A stretch of 32,102 bases of DNA, from NCBI GenBank assembly GCA_007131745.1, contig SLPX01000423.1, forward strand, positions 1 to 32,102, written 5' to 3'. Made by a program: the position numbers and the translations under genes. The notes under the pieces are model-generated. The model did not search any database. It was given only the letters and a program-made list of their open reading frames with translations, and was not told the DNA's origin. The stretch is from Myxococcales bacterium (GTDB lineage: Bacteria; Myxococcota; Polyangia; HGW-17; SLPX01). How positions within the stretch are numbered: the stretch's first letter is position 1; each line of letters opens with the position of its first letter. Below are positions 15,640 through 24,684 of this stretch, piece by piece.

Positions 15640-16684
15640 CGTTTTTTCCTTCCAAAGGAGAGGCTGCACCCCGCGTTCAACCAACTTGAAGCCGAGTTGT
15701 CCAGCCGTGGACAGGATGCGATGGGTATGGATGACGAACCCTTCCGGCTCAGGATAGTAAACTCACATTGGGCGGCGTCAGACTATGAATTTATGCAGGA
15801 GTTTCTGGATACTCTGGCGCTTCATTACGGTTCGGTGATGTTCCTTGTTGATTTTCTGAAGGACGCTGAAAACATAAGGCAGGAAATAAATGAGTGGGTC
15901 GAAGAGATGACCGAGGGCAGAATCGAAGAGCTTATTCCGAAAGGAATGGTCAACGCAGCTACAAAACTCGTTCTGGTCAATGCTATTTATTTCAACGCTG
16001 CATGGAAAGACCAGTTTAAAGAGCATAGTACAACCGAAAAACCTTTCTTCATGCTTAACGGAGAAGAGGTCAACGTGGATTTCATGTTCAGACAGGGTGA
16101 TTACAAGTACGCTGAAGCAGACGAAATTCAGGTGGTTGAGATTCCGTATGACGGCAACGAATTGAGCGTAGGTTATTCTTCTTCCAGGGGAAGGTTTGTT
16201 TGATGAAGAAGCCGACATGCTTGATGTAGAAAGGCTTGGATACCTGCTCGGAGAAACAAGAACCACCCTTGTGAATCTGAGAATGCCCAAGTTCGGGATC
16301 GAGGGTGAGTTTAGACTTAAAGACGCGCTTATTTCATTGGGTATTGAGCAAGCATTTGATGATCCGGCTTTTGTTAATCCCGGGGCTGATTTTTCCGGAA
16401 TGACAGGAAGCCAGGATTTGTTTATCAGTGCAGTATTACATAAGACATTTGTAGAGGTAGATGAAAACGGCACTGAGGCTGCGGCGGCGTCAGCCGTGAT
16501 AATGATGGATGCAGATGCAGGTCTTGCGCCGGATCCCCCGCAACCTGTCGAAATGAATATCAACAGGCCCTTCATATTTTTCATCCGAGACCATGCCACC
16601 GGAGCGATTCCGTTCATAGGGCAGCTTGTCAATCCTTCTCCGGATGAACAGATTCCTGGAACGGATCTCAATGAGATTCTGTAG
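15640..16684 (+). pseudogene. Serpin (serine protease inhibitor) pseudogene
   Basis: Two frames together encode about two thirds of a serpin. Frame one (15640-16203) reads LPKERLHPAFNQLEAELSS, NSHWAASDYEFMQEFLDTL, EINEWVEEMTEGRIEELIP and LVLVNAIYFNAAWKDQF. The match then moves by one frame: without one of the G residues at about 16171-16172 the sequence continues as VVILLPGEGLFDEE into frame two. Frame two contains NLRMPKFGIE, the breach region HKTFVEVDENGTEAAAAS and RPFIFFIRDHATG. The hinge GTEAAAAS is of the inhibitory type. The N-terminal third is absent: an in-frame TGA at 15637-15639 and a T-run (15642-15647) that looks one base short mark the left border. It is convergent with the Tat peptidase gene, 16 bases away. 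Confidence 0.85.
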
Positions 16685-16700
16685 AGTTGTACACACCGGA

Positions 16701-17855
16701 CTATATCAGACCAGTTTGCGGGGAGTTTCTATTTTTATCCGTCAACCGGTCAAGCTCTTGGCGGAAAATCCCGGGCCGGCGAATCGAATCAACCAGACGC
16801 TTGCGCCCTTGGTTTTTCTCTATCGACCAGGATGTCAATGCACCCATCCGGTACCATAGACGTTCGCCCGAAGACAACGCTGTGAGCGCTTTCCCGGCGT
16901 TTTCTTGTGAAATCGTGTCGTGTAGCCGTACTTGTTTGCATACCTGGTGATACCTTGAAATGACTTTATCAGCGAACTTAGGATCCGTATAAACGCGGTA
17001 GTCTTCGTCGTTTTCCAACCATCCATGCCGCCGGCGGATGGGAAAGGCCGCATGCACCGCCATTCCTTCGAGCTGGGTGAAATAGTCGATCAAAGACTGT
17101 AACTTTTCGCGGCAATGCATTCCATCGAGGCCGGGAAACGACCGATGCGCCAAAAACCCGACATGATGGAACTCATGTGTCGTATAGGGCGCAAGCTCAT
17201 CGACATTATGCACAAAATGGGGATGGCCCACGTTCAGGGCTGCATCGGGTGGCGCGGGTATGCCGATATCGTAGTTGACCACCAGGAAGAGCGTCCCGGC
17301 CAGCTTGGTCTTGGGAGGCAGGTAGCGCAAAGCTTCGGCTGCAGCGGAAAAGAGGCTCGGTCGCTTTTCATCCCTGCTGTTTTTCCACCCGGCGAGTACC
17401 TGCCGTGCTCCAGATGCCTGCGCACAAGAAGAAAGGAGTTGCTCCAATAAGTGTTTACGTTCCGGACGCCGACCGGTCGTCATCAACCGGTGACGCACCA
17501 GGGCACCGAGCGCGGGATGGGCCAGCAGTTTGTTTTTGATTTCAGGGTCCGGATGCTCACAGTAATCGACAAAGCATTGCGCAAATGCAGGGTTCACCTT
17601 TATGTCTACTGAAGACCTCCACCTTTCCCTTCCAGCCGATACACCCGCACTGCTTTCCGGATTCCCCTTTGCGCTCAAATCCCCCCGATTCGGTGGATTC
17701 CGGGAAGGGCTTAAACAACGTTGCGATGCACATCCAAAAGACGCTGCAGGGAAAACGGGTTTTCCGCTCGCTGCGGCGGCGCCCAAGGCGGCCGCTCCGA
17801 GCCCTTTGAAAAAAGACCGCCGATTCATGTTTTGATCTTTAGTCGGCTTGTCCAT
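16701..17855 (-). CDS. Tat-exported putative zinc metallopeptidase (gluzincin type)
   Basis: A 384-residue protein. The N-terminus NRRSFFKGLG (11-20) followed by an Ala-rich core is a twin-arginine signal, so it is probably exported folded. HEFHH at 227-231 is an HExxH zinc site (His227, Glu228, His231), preceded by DELAPYTT and followed by HVGFLAHRSF. QLEGMAVHAAF (261-271) offers Glu263 as the third ligand about 30 residues later, as in gluzincins. The layout recalls DUF5700/DUF2268-type putative peptidases, but this is from memory. An ATG at 17855 with GGAAG about 9 nt upstream is preferred over the internal ATG at 17828, which has a poor ribosome binding site. The segment at about 32-85 is low complexity. 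Confidence 0.7.
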   Translation of the reverse strand: MDKPTKDQNMNRRSFFKGLGAAALGAAAASGKPVFPAASFGCASQRCLSPSRNPPNRGDLSAKGNPESSAGVSAGRERWRSSVDIKVNPAFAQCFVDYCEHPDPEIKNKLLAHPALGALVRHRLMTTGRRPERKHLLEQLLSSCAQASGARQVLAGWKNSRDEKRPSLFSAAAEALRYLPPKTKLAGTLFLVVNYDIGIPAPPDAALNVGHPHFVHNVDELAPYTTHEFHHVGFLAHRSFPGLDGMHCREKLQSLIDYFTQLEGMAVHAAFPIRRRHGWLENDEDYRVYTDPKFADKVISRYHQVCKQVRLHDTISQENAGKALTALSSGERLWYRMGALTSWSIEKNQGRKRLVDSIRRPGIFRQELDRLTDKNRNSPQTGLI

Positions 17856-18041
17856 TCTTGTGTCTTCCGGTGCATTGAATGATCATGATTGTGAGTTCCG
17901 ATGGTATCCGGAAATAGACAACCGTAAATCGCATTGTTTAGCAAGTCGTCAAAAAACAGATATACTGTCTTCGGATCACAGGGTAAAATCAAATGCCGGG
18001 CGATGTTTTTGATCATAAAGTTTTGAGGAGTAGAGGAGTAG
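17856..18041. promoter_or_regulatory. Divergent promoter region for Tat peptidase and acidic lipoprotein
   Basis: 186 bases between divergent start codons. On the plus strand a TATACT -10-like hexamer sits inside ACAGATATACTGT (about 17968-17980), a near-palindrome with one mismatch. No consensus -35 is spaced correctly. Two GAGGAG blocks just before 18042 form the ribosome binding site of the lipoprotein gene. Confidence 0.35.
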
Positions 18042-19730
18042 ATGATGTTTAAGACAATGGAGGGAAGAGTTTCAGGTGAACCGGAGTTTGTCTGGGTGAG
18101 AAGGGTTATGTGTGCTTTTTTCCCACTGGTTTTTGCGGGGTTTTTCATGATGGGTGCTGGATGTGGTGGAAGCGGAGGCGGGGAAGGCGAGGGAGAAGAG
18201 CAGGACGGCTCGGTGGTGGATCCTGATGGTTTTGTGGAGATAGTGGATGGAATGGTTGAAGACGGCGACGGGGGTGGAGGGGAAGATGTGGACGGGGGAG
18301 TGGAAGAGGTGGAACCTCGGTTTTTGGAGATTCAACTTTCCGCGATGGTCCTAGCGCGGGAGCGCGACGGGGGTGAGCTGATAGTGGTTTGCAATGCGTA
18401 TGATTTGGACGAGGGGAACGATCCATTGGATGAACCAGGGAATCTGGAGATTTCCGTCACAGGCCCGGACTATCAAAAGGATGGGGATATATACAGGTTC
18501 ACCGAGAGGGGTGAAGCGGTTGTGACTTGCAGTAAAAGCGATTGGGGTTTGAGCGTGGAAGAGAGGGTTGTGGTTACAGGCAAGTGGATTGATCCGGTTT
18601 TCTGGACAGCGGGCGGATACATGGAAGCGTTGCTCGGAGCGGTGCGTGCTTTAAGAGATTCGGATGGCGGCGATGACGCTGATGCAATAGCCGCGTTTGA
18701 AAACCTGAAACTTGCGGTCGAGGGTTTGGAGACGATTCCTCCAGCCGGGGAAGTGGATGTGATTCGTGATTTTCCCGGCGGAGTTCCGTCGCGCGATGAA
18801 ATAGAGGAGGTTTTTCCTCCCACAGATGATGACGACGCATACGAGGCAACCATTTCCGATATAGGTGATTTGCTGAGGGATTTGCGGATGGTTGTCGACG
18901 GGATGAACCCGGAGGATTTGGACCAGGAGCAGGTGGATGAGTTTGCATCCGGCGCGAATGAATTGTCGGACCACATAGAGGTCTTGGAGTCCTTGTCTCC
19001 CGGACCGGGGGTGGTGATGGATACCCGTGTCCGGGTCGAAGAATTGTTGTTGGATGAAGGAGTCGCGATCGAACTGGCCCTGGGACGCTACATCGCTGAC
19101 ATGGTGTCGGCCCAAGACGAGGCGATTTTTCCCAGGTTCGGTTTCATTTCTCTTGCCATGGGAATGTTCAATTCATCCAATATTCGGATCAAGCTTATAA
19201 ACAAGGTGTATGGGAAATACCTGAAAGCTCTCGACACTGCTTTCAACACCCTTGCCGTGGGTGGGTTGGTCGACCGGATATGGCCGCCGCAGGAAGGCGG
19301 GCCCGAGATCACGCTGATACAGGGGAGCGCGAGTTTTTCGGTTATTTGCCCGGATTATGAGACCACGATTTATGGGTACAGGTTTAATGAGATTCCGGGC
19401 AAAAACCGGTTCATCATCATCGGCCCGAACTTGACTTCAGCCGTGGAGTCGGCATGGAACCTTATAAACACGGGCGAGGACGAGACAATATGGGATATAT
19501 ATGACAAGCTCCAGGACTTCCTGGATGAAGTGGAGGGTCTGGGAGCAAGCATTCGGTATGGGCTGGATTTTTACAAGGACGTTCTCGGCCCTGGCGAACA
19601 CGGTGTTTTCATCGGCCCGTTTCCGGATCTCAACAATACATCTCTGCCACAACCGGTGCATATCATCCCGATAAACTATGACGCCGGCCGCGGACCCTCC
19701 TACCAGTCGAGCCTTCTGGGAAGCTGCTGA
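18042..19730 (+). CDS. Large acidic putative lipoprotein, unknown function
   Basis: A 562-residue protein. After a basic N-region (WVRRVM) comes a hydrophobic core FFPLVFAGFF and MGAGC, giving a likely lipidated Cys41, although Gly rather than Leu sits at -3. A linker rich in Gly, Asp and Glu (about 42-95) follows, typical of surface-exposed lipoproteins. The mature part begins with a beta-rich segment (residues about 96-180), then an acidic helical region full of Asp/Glu, and ends GSC. No enzyme motif is visible. The start is the first of two adjacent ATGs directly after an in-frame TAG, with GAGGAG upstream. It is convergent with the glycosyltransferase gene and probably depends on the lspA product seen earlier in the window. 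Confidence 0.8.
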   Translation: MMFKTMEGRVSGEPEFVWVRRVMCAFFPLVFAGFFMMGAGCGGSGGGEGEGEEQDGSVVDPDGFVEIVDGMVEDGDGGGGEDVDGGVEEVEPRFLEIQLSAMVLARERDGGELIVVCNAYDLDEGNDPLDEPGNLEISVTGPDYQKDGDIYRFTERGEAVVTCSKSDWGLSVEERVVVTGKWIDPVFWTAGGYMEALLGAVRALRDSDGGDDADAIAAFENLKLAVEGLETIPPAGEVDVIRDFPGGVPSRDEIEEVFPPTDDDDAYEATISDIGDLLRDLRMVVDGMNPEDLDQEQVDEFASGANELSDHIEVLESLSPGPGVVMDTRVRVEELLLDEGVAIELALGRYIADMVSAQDEAIFPRFGFISLAMGMFNSSNIRIKLINKVYGKYLKALDTAFNTLAVGGLVDRIWPPQEGGPEITLIQGSASFSVICPDYETTIYGYRFNEIPGKNRFIIIGPNLTSAVESAWNLINTGEDETIWDIYDKLQDFLDEVEGLGASIRYGLDFYKDVLGPGEHGVFIGPFPDLNNTSLPQPVHIIPINYDAGRGPSYQSSLLGSC

Positions 19731-19745
19731 TGAACAATGTTGTCA

Positions 19746-19768
19746 CCCAACTGCAATTCGCCGTTGGG
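19746..19768. terminator. Weak bidirectional terminator candidate between convergent genes
   Basis: CCCAAC (19746-19751) and GTTGGG (19763-19768) form a 6-bp stem with an 11-base loop in the 53-base gap between two convergent stop codons. No T-run follows on either side, so Rho-independent action would be weak. Confidence 0.35.
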
Positions 19769-19783
19769 AGTCGTCCGTCCTGC

Positions 19784-22120
19784 TTATCGTGAAAAGACTT
19801 CGACGATGTTGGTTCCGCGGGCTGTTTCCGAGTGTGCCGGCTTGAATCCTTGCGGTGGGGGGGCTTGGAGAGCATCTCCCGCTCTTACAATGAAATCAGC
19901 GTTTGCCGGGTTGTCCGAGACCCGAATGTCGGGACGAAAAACCATCACGTGCCGGGCATGAACTTGGAGTGCCACGCGGGCGTTTTCGGGGGCGTTTTTG
20001 TTTATCCAGTGGGTCGCAGGTTCAAGACCTTCTCCCCACCAGCTGAATTCGAGAAGACGTTTCTGAGCCACGTTTTTGGGGCCTCCCCAGAAAAAGTTGT
20101 AGTAGTTGATATAGTACGGGTGTATGCGGACTGATGCGACCATGGATTCCAGGACGAATGCAAAAGCGAGAATCCCAATGATCCATCTTGAACGGCGATC
20201 GGTTTGATCTCCCGTCGCAAGCCTGGATGTCGCGAGCTTCGTGACGAGCGATGCCAGCCAGGAAAAGCCCTGAGCGGCCATGAGAGCGGCCGGTACGAGC
20301 GAGGGCAATACGTACCTTATGCCGTCTTGTTTCATTGGGCCGGCAAGACCCGCGGCCATGGGAATAAGCCACCACAGAAACAGGATAAGGTGTGATCTTC
20401 CGCTCACGGTGACTGAAGTTTTGGATGAACGCTTGCGCGAGTTGTCGCACCAGGACGCGAAAAACGCAAACCATGCAACGAGGAAAACAGCGGGCACGAC
20501 GGCTGAAAAATAGGTTAAAAAATAGTGAGGAGGCGGGGAAACGTGTTTTCCGAGAAAGTACTCTTTTACGGTGAGAGCTTCGGGATAGTGTCCGAAGGTT
20601 TCCGCTATCCTGGAAAAAGGGTGGCTCCAGAGCCTGGGCCATATCACAAATGTTGTGGCGAACATGATCACCGGAACCAAAAATATGGCCGGGTGAACAT
20701 GGACCTTTTCCGTTCGTTTCTTTAGCTGTGGTGCAATGTCCACGAGAAACAGTGAAGCGATGAGAAACAAGACGGCACCGTTGAGCCAGCGGGTTGAAAG
20801 AGCCAGGCCGCAAAACAAACCGGTTGCGATGAGCAGAGCGTTGGGGTGGGATGTTGTTTTTGAAGCCGCCTGCGAGGTGGAGTCGCCCGAGGGGATCGTT
20901 GCCAGGTAGGTGAGTACACACAAGGTGATGAACGCTACCGAAGGGGTTTCAAGACCGGCTATTTTCGAGTGGCCGATAAGGTGGGGCGAAAAGAGGAGCA
21001 ACAGTGAGCCTGTGAGCGCGGGGAACCATCCAAGAAGTCGTTTTCCCGCAAGAAATGAAGCTGAAATTGTAAGTGCTCCGAGCAGAGCCTGGACGGCGCG
21101 GGCTGGGTTCATGGATTCCGACCACAAAGAAGCCCATCCGATGATGTACTTTCCAACCGGCGGATGCTCCAGGTTCCAGACCCAACTTTCGGGGCGAAAA
21201 TCCAACGCAAGGAGGTTTTGGAGGTAATTGCGGCCGGCGCCGAAATAAACGTCTTCGTCCCATGTTTGCCCGGCGGCCCCGATGTTGACGACTCGAACAC
21301 CCGCAGCCAGGATGAAGAGAGCCAAGGCCGCGTAGAGTTGCAGTCTGAAAGAAGGGTCTTTCTTGCACCGCCCTATGAAAGATCTGAGCGGCGAACGAAA
21401 AAGAGCGGCCGCAAAGAGCAATAACAGGATCAGGATCGCAGTTGCAATGACTCCATCTCTCAGCCGTGGGGTGGAGGGTCCCGGTGTTTTCGGTTTCTCC
21501 ATTGAGGGGCTCAGGAAAACGGGGTCAATGTATTCGGGATCGCCTCTTCTTCCCGGAGGTTGCCACAGGAGGCGGAGGCCGCCGGGAGTATCGTCCGGGG
21601 GGGTGTAGATGATTTCGATTTTTTGCCACCCTCTATTTATGGGCGTTTGAGCTTTTTTGAGATTTCGCGGGTGTGCAATGGGATTGCGGTGTCCTTCGAT
21701 TCGCCGGGGTCTGGTTTTATCCCGTATCACGGATCGGCCGTTTATGCTGAAGTCGACTTGGCCGCGCATGTGGGTTGCAAAAACGAATTTTCCGGTTCGA
21801 TGCACCCAGAGCCAACCCTTGTAAATCACCTTTTGAGTGGAGGGTGGGATAGTTGTTTCATCCAGGTCGGGCGTGGGGTGGACGATCTCTTCCGGCCCGC
21901 CGGGTGTCGACATCGACACTCGTAACCCCCCCGCGTTTTCATACAGCACTTTTCTCACCCGAAGGAGGCAGAAAACGCCCCCGCTCAGAATCAAGATGGC
22001 AAAGACTGGAAACAGAACGCCTGAAAACAACCGGCTGAATTTTACCGCAGCGCTCGCTTGTGCAGAGTGGACCCTGTTTTTAGATGCTGTTTCAGGATCT
22101 TTGTTCTTGTTTTTGTCCAT
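19784..22120 (-). CDS. GT39-type membrane glycosyltransferase with N-terminal PA14-like domain
   Basis: A 778-residue protein. A single membrane segment (about 30-55) is followed by a periplasmic PA14-like beta domain at about 60-215 (IYKGWLWVHRTGKFVFAT, VDFSINGRSVI, GWQKIEIIYTPPDDTPGGLRLLW). A GT-C glycosyltransferase of about 12 membrane segments comes next. The first GT-C loop contains QTWDEDVYFGAG, with the catalytic-type Asp-Glu pair, and NLEHPPVGKYIIGW, both typical of GT39/PMT and ArnT-like enzymes, which use a polyprenyl-phosphate sugar. The acceptor is unknown; the family suggests protein or lipid glycosylation in the periplasm. The ATG at 22120 has GGAAG about 5 nt upstream. It lies 53 bases downstream of another GT-C-like gene on the same strand, so the two probably form an operon. 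Confidence 0.85.
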   Translation of the reverse strand: MDKNKNKDPETASKNRVHSAQASAAVKFSRLFSGVLFPVFAILILSGGVFCLLRVRKVLYENAGGLRVSMSTPGGPEEIVHPTPDLDETTIPPSTQKVIYKGWLWVHRTGKFVFATHMRGQVDFSINGRSVIRDKTRPRRIEGHRNPIAHPRNLKKAQTPINRGWQKIEIIYTPPDDTPGGLRLLWQPPGRRGDPEYIDPVFLSPSMEKPKTPGPSTPRLRDGVIATAILILLLLFAAALFRSPLRSFIGRCKKDPSFRLQLYAALALFILAAGVRVVNIGAAGQTWDEDVYFGAGRNYLQNLLALDFRPESWVWNLEHPPVGKYIIGWASLWSESMNPARAVQALLGALTISASFLAGKRLLGWFPALTGSLLLLFSPHLIGHSKIAGLETPSVAFITLCVLTYLATIPSGDSTSQAASKTTSHPNALLIATGLFCGLALSTRWLNGAVLFLIASLFLVDIAPQLKKRTEKVHVHPAIFLVPVIMFATTFVIWPRLWSHPFSRIAETFGHYPEALTVKEYFLGKHVSPPPHYFLTYFSAVVPAVFLVAWFAFFASWCDNSRKRSSKTSVTVSGRSHLILFLWWLIPMAAGLAGPMKQDGIRYVLPSLVPAALMAAQGFSWLASLVTKLATSRLATGDQTDRRSRWIIGILAFAFVLESMVASVRIHPYYINYYNFFWGGPKNVAQKRLLEFSWWGEGLEPATHWINKNAPENARVALQVHARHVMVFRPDIRVSDNPANADFIVRAGDALQAPPPQGFKPAHSETARGTNIVEVFSR

Positions 22121-22173
22121 GTTGCTTCCGCGCCTGCCCTGTTTCGGCGTTTCTAAACCCTGCCGGCTTTCAT

Positions 22174-24462
22174 CTAAGGTTGCAAAACCAGATATTGATA
22201 AGACGCAAAATCTCTGCCGTCCATCGGTTCTATGGTAATTCTGGGCCGTTTTGATTTCAAAGCGCTTGCGGGGATTTCAAGGTAGGCTTCATTATTGTTT
22301 CCTTTGTAGGAATGTTCCAGTTCCCAGTAGCCTTCAAGCATTTCGCCGTCTATGGATACTTTCAACCTGGTTTTTCCATCCAGGAGGGTTCTCACTCCGA
22401 GAAGCATGGGACGGGACGGATCCAGCGGACCGGCTTTGAAGGATTCGCGGCCGGAATAGACCCTTGCTCCATCTATCAAATGCCGGCCGTTCACCCTGAA
22501 AACCGAGAGCCGGAAACGGGCCGCGCCTCTGATTCGGCCGTGGTCTACGATATAGGAGTGCGTTTCTTCGTTTACCGGGTCTCCGGGATTTACCGAGTTC
22601 ACTATTCGCCACGCGGTTGAATCATTGCCCGGTCTTCCATGAGGCTGATCGCCGGGAGCAAGTTGATCCCAGAGGATTTTGTAAGCTACCTTTTCCGGTC
22701 CTCCGGCGATTGTCACCCTAGGAATGCGGACGGAATGCACTTTTCTGAAAACAGGCAGGCGCGCCAGTTGAGGGAAAAACCCGGGATAGATGATCATGTA
22801 ACCGGGTCTGAGCCTGTTCATTACTTCCCATGCCACTGCGTCCGAGCGTCCGCCTCCCGGGACCCGGAATTCGTTTGAAACGAGGCCGATTATATCATGG
22901 CATTTTCGCTCTCCCAGGTACGGAATGGCTCCCGCGTCGTGTACCGCGATTGAGACGTCTTTCGGCACGTTTTCCCTGACCCACGCAGACATCGGGAGGT
23001 AAGTGTCTGCGATGTCGCTGCAATTGTGGGCATAAATCCGGGCCCATTCTCCTACGCTTCCGATTCCGATGAGCAAAAGAACAACGGTAGCGGACCTGCG
23101 GAACGCTGTTCCCAGCCTTTCCTTGAGTGCAGAGCCCAGAGCATGGATGCCGATGATCAATGTCATAACCACCAGGGGTTGATAGGGCATGTAATATCGG
23201 TTGTGATGCGTGACGTGTTCCATCAAGAAGCCGTAGAAAGCAATTATGGAAAGAAAGGCCCCGATCACAGCCATGCCCATGGCCTTGTTCGGGTTTCCAT
23301 CTTTGTCCCGCAGTTTTCCGCATAAAAGCGAAGCGATGCCGAGCACGACCCCGATGATCATGAGGCCGTGGACCACGCTGTTAGGTGACCATAGAAGTCG
23401 ACCCGGCACTGCCGCTATTGTGCGCCCTGTTTCCCAGATATAACGCACCCAATCCATGTCGATGGCAAAGTGGGATTTCACGATCATCCCGTTAGTGGTT
23501 GTGTGCCCGGAGGCCGCCATCATGATTATCGTGGGCAGTGTTCCGATTGCAAGGCCGATCCACAGCGGCAGCCCGAGGGATTGCATTCCCCTCCAACCCG
23601 CGGCGATCCATTTTTTGAATCCGCCTGCAGTTTCATGAGAAAGGTTCTTTTCCGAATCGTCGGATTCTGCTTTTTCCGTGGTGTCTTGTTCCTTGCGACA
23701 CCCTTGAACATAAAGAACATCGTGGAGCCACAGAAAGAAAACAACGGCATAACTCATCACCAACCCCTCGGGCCTGGCCATTGAAAGCAAGGCTATCCCC
23801 ACACCAAGGGGGTATTTCCGGTTTTCCTGTATGTACAGGGTAAGAGCGTAAATAAGCCATGCGATAGCGCACGAGTTGACTGCTATTTCCATTCCGGAAG
23901 TCACCCCCCAGAGGTACCATCCGCTCATGCCCGTAAGTAGGCCTCCCATCCAGGCAAGCACCTTGTCTTCATGGAGCACCCGGCGAAGGGTTGCGTAAAC
24001 AAAGGTCATCGAAGCTGCAAGGCTCAGAAAGTTCAAAATGTGAGCGGCCCAAATAATCGTGTTCCCCCTCATGCCGAGTTTCCAAAAAGGCGCCAGCAGT
24101 ATGGGGTAGATAAAACTCGTGGCGCCGGTGGACACCGGGTCACCGTCAAAATACCGGAAGAAAAACCCGCGCGCGAGCTGTTTTGCGTATTGGAAGTGAA
24201 TGTAAGTGTCATCGATAGGGGGTATGGGTAACCGATTGTAAGCAATGTCGGCGGCCACGAAAATCCCGGCTGCTGTTATTCCGGCGATCCACAATCCGGC
24301 TGAAGAGAGCCAGAAGGCCTTTTTTTGGACAAAACAATTTTTCCAAAAAAGCCGCCAAAAACCCGCTTCGACGAGTGAGCGGCCGGCAACGACTCCGGAC
24401 TTGCGGTTGTTCTTATCTTCATTGCTTTGCCCGGATTTCAACCTGTCTTCCGAATCAATCAT
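22174..24462 (-). CDS. GT-C-type integral membrane glycosyltransferase-like protein
   Basis: About 762 residues from the ATG at 24462, which has GGAG 9 nt upstream; a TTG at 24477 is less likely because it overlaps that site. After a charged N-terminus and the first membrane helix comes PPIDDTYIHFQYAKQLARG, with the Asp-Asp pair and aromatic spacing seen in the first external loop of GT-C transferases, then STGATSFIYPILLAPFW. About ten more helices follow to residue 480. The C-terminal 270 residues are soluble and probably periplasmic, ending in a beta-rich, carbohydrate-binding-like segment (LDGKTRLKVSIDGEMLEGYW). The substrate is not inferable. It is the upstream member of the pair with the PA14-GT39 protein. 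Confidence 0.75.
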   Translation of the reverse strand: MIDSEDRLKSGQSNEDKNNRKSGVVAGRSLVEAGFWRLFWKNCFVQKKAFWLSSAGLWIAGITAAGIFVAADIAYNRLPIPPIDDTYIHFQYAKQLARGFFFRYFDGDPVSTGATSFIYPILLAPFWKLGMRGNTIIWAAHILNFLSLAASMTFVYATLRRVLHEDKVLAWMGGLLTGMSGWYLWGVTSGMEIAVNSCAIAWLIYALTLYIQENRKYPLGVGIALLSMARPEGLVMSYAVVFFLWLHDVLYVQGCRKEQDTTEKAESDDSEKNLSHETAGGFKKWIAAGWRGMQSLGLPLWIGLAIGTLPTIIMMAASGHTTTNGMIVKSHFAIDMDWVRYIWETGRTIAAVPGRLLWSPNSVVHGLMIIGVVLGIASLLCGKLRDKDGNPNKAMGMAVIGAFLSIIAFYGFLMEHVTHHNRYYMPYQPLVVMTLIIGIHALGSALKERLGTAFRRSATVVLLLIGIGSVGEWARIYAHNCSDIADTYLPMSAWVRENVPKDVSIAVHDAGAIPYLGERKCHDIIGLVSNEFRVPGGGRSDAVAWEVMNRLRPGYMIIYPGFFPQLARLPVFRKVHSVRIPRVTIAGGPEKVAYKILWDQLAPGDQPHGRPGNDSTAWRIVNSVNPGDPVNEETHSYIVDHGRIRGAARFRLSVFRVNGRHLIDGARVYSGRESFKAGPLDPSRPMLLGVRTLLDGKTRLKVSIDGEMLEGYWELEHSYKGNNNEAYLEIPASALKSKRPRITIEPMDGRDFASYQYLVLQP

Positions 24463-24510
24463 TTTTATGTGCTCCAACGAGGACCATTTTGCTCGAACCG
24501 TGTTTTTTCA

Positions 24511-24530
24511 AAAGTCTTTTCAAAGACTTT
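24511..24530 (-). promoter_or_regulatory. 9-bp inverted repeat upstream of the glycosyltransferase pair
   Basis: AAAGTCTTT (24511-24519) and its exact complement AAAGACTTT (24522-24530) are separated by two bases, 49 bases upstream of the glycosyltransferase start. It may be an operator. Neither flank gives a convincing promoter pair, and the low GC of the stem argues against a terminator for the upstream purF transcript. Confidence 0.35.
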
Positions 24531-24684
24531 CAAAAATTCTCCATCCCGGATCCCTGGGGATTAATTACATATAAGACCCGGACGATCAAACAAACAACCC
24601 CGCCGCGGATCAAGCAGATTCTCACGTTTGAAAAAAATTCATTTGAGGTTCAGTGGGTCGGGGGTTCAATGGTCCAAGGGTGGA

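Noticed and set aside
16160..16205. Programmed frameshift in the serpin
   Set aside because: No slippery heptamer or stimulatory structure, and the N-terminal third is missing, so a simple one-base insertion is the better explanation.
12000..16700. Mobile element carrying the accessory genes
   Set aside because: No transposase, integrase, terminal inverted repeats, tRNA attachment site or target duplication could be found by eye.
20010..20045. tRNA-like T-arm and CCA (gcaggttcaagacc ... ccacca)
   Set aside because: No D-arm, anticodon arm or acceptor pairing fits, and it is inside the glycosyltransferase coding sequence.
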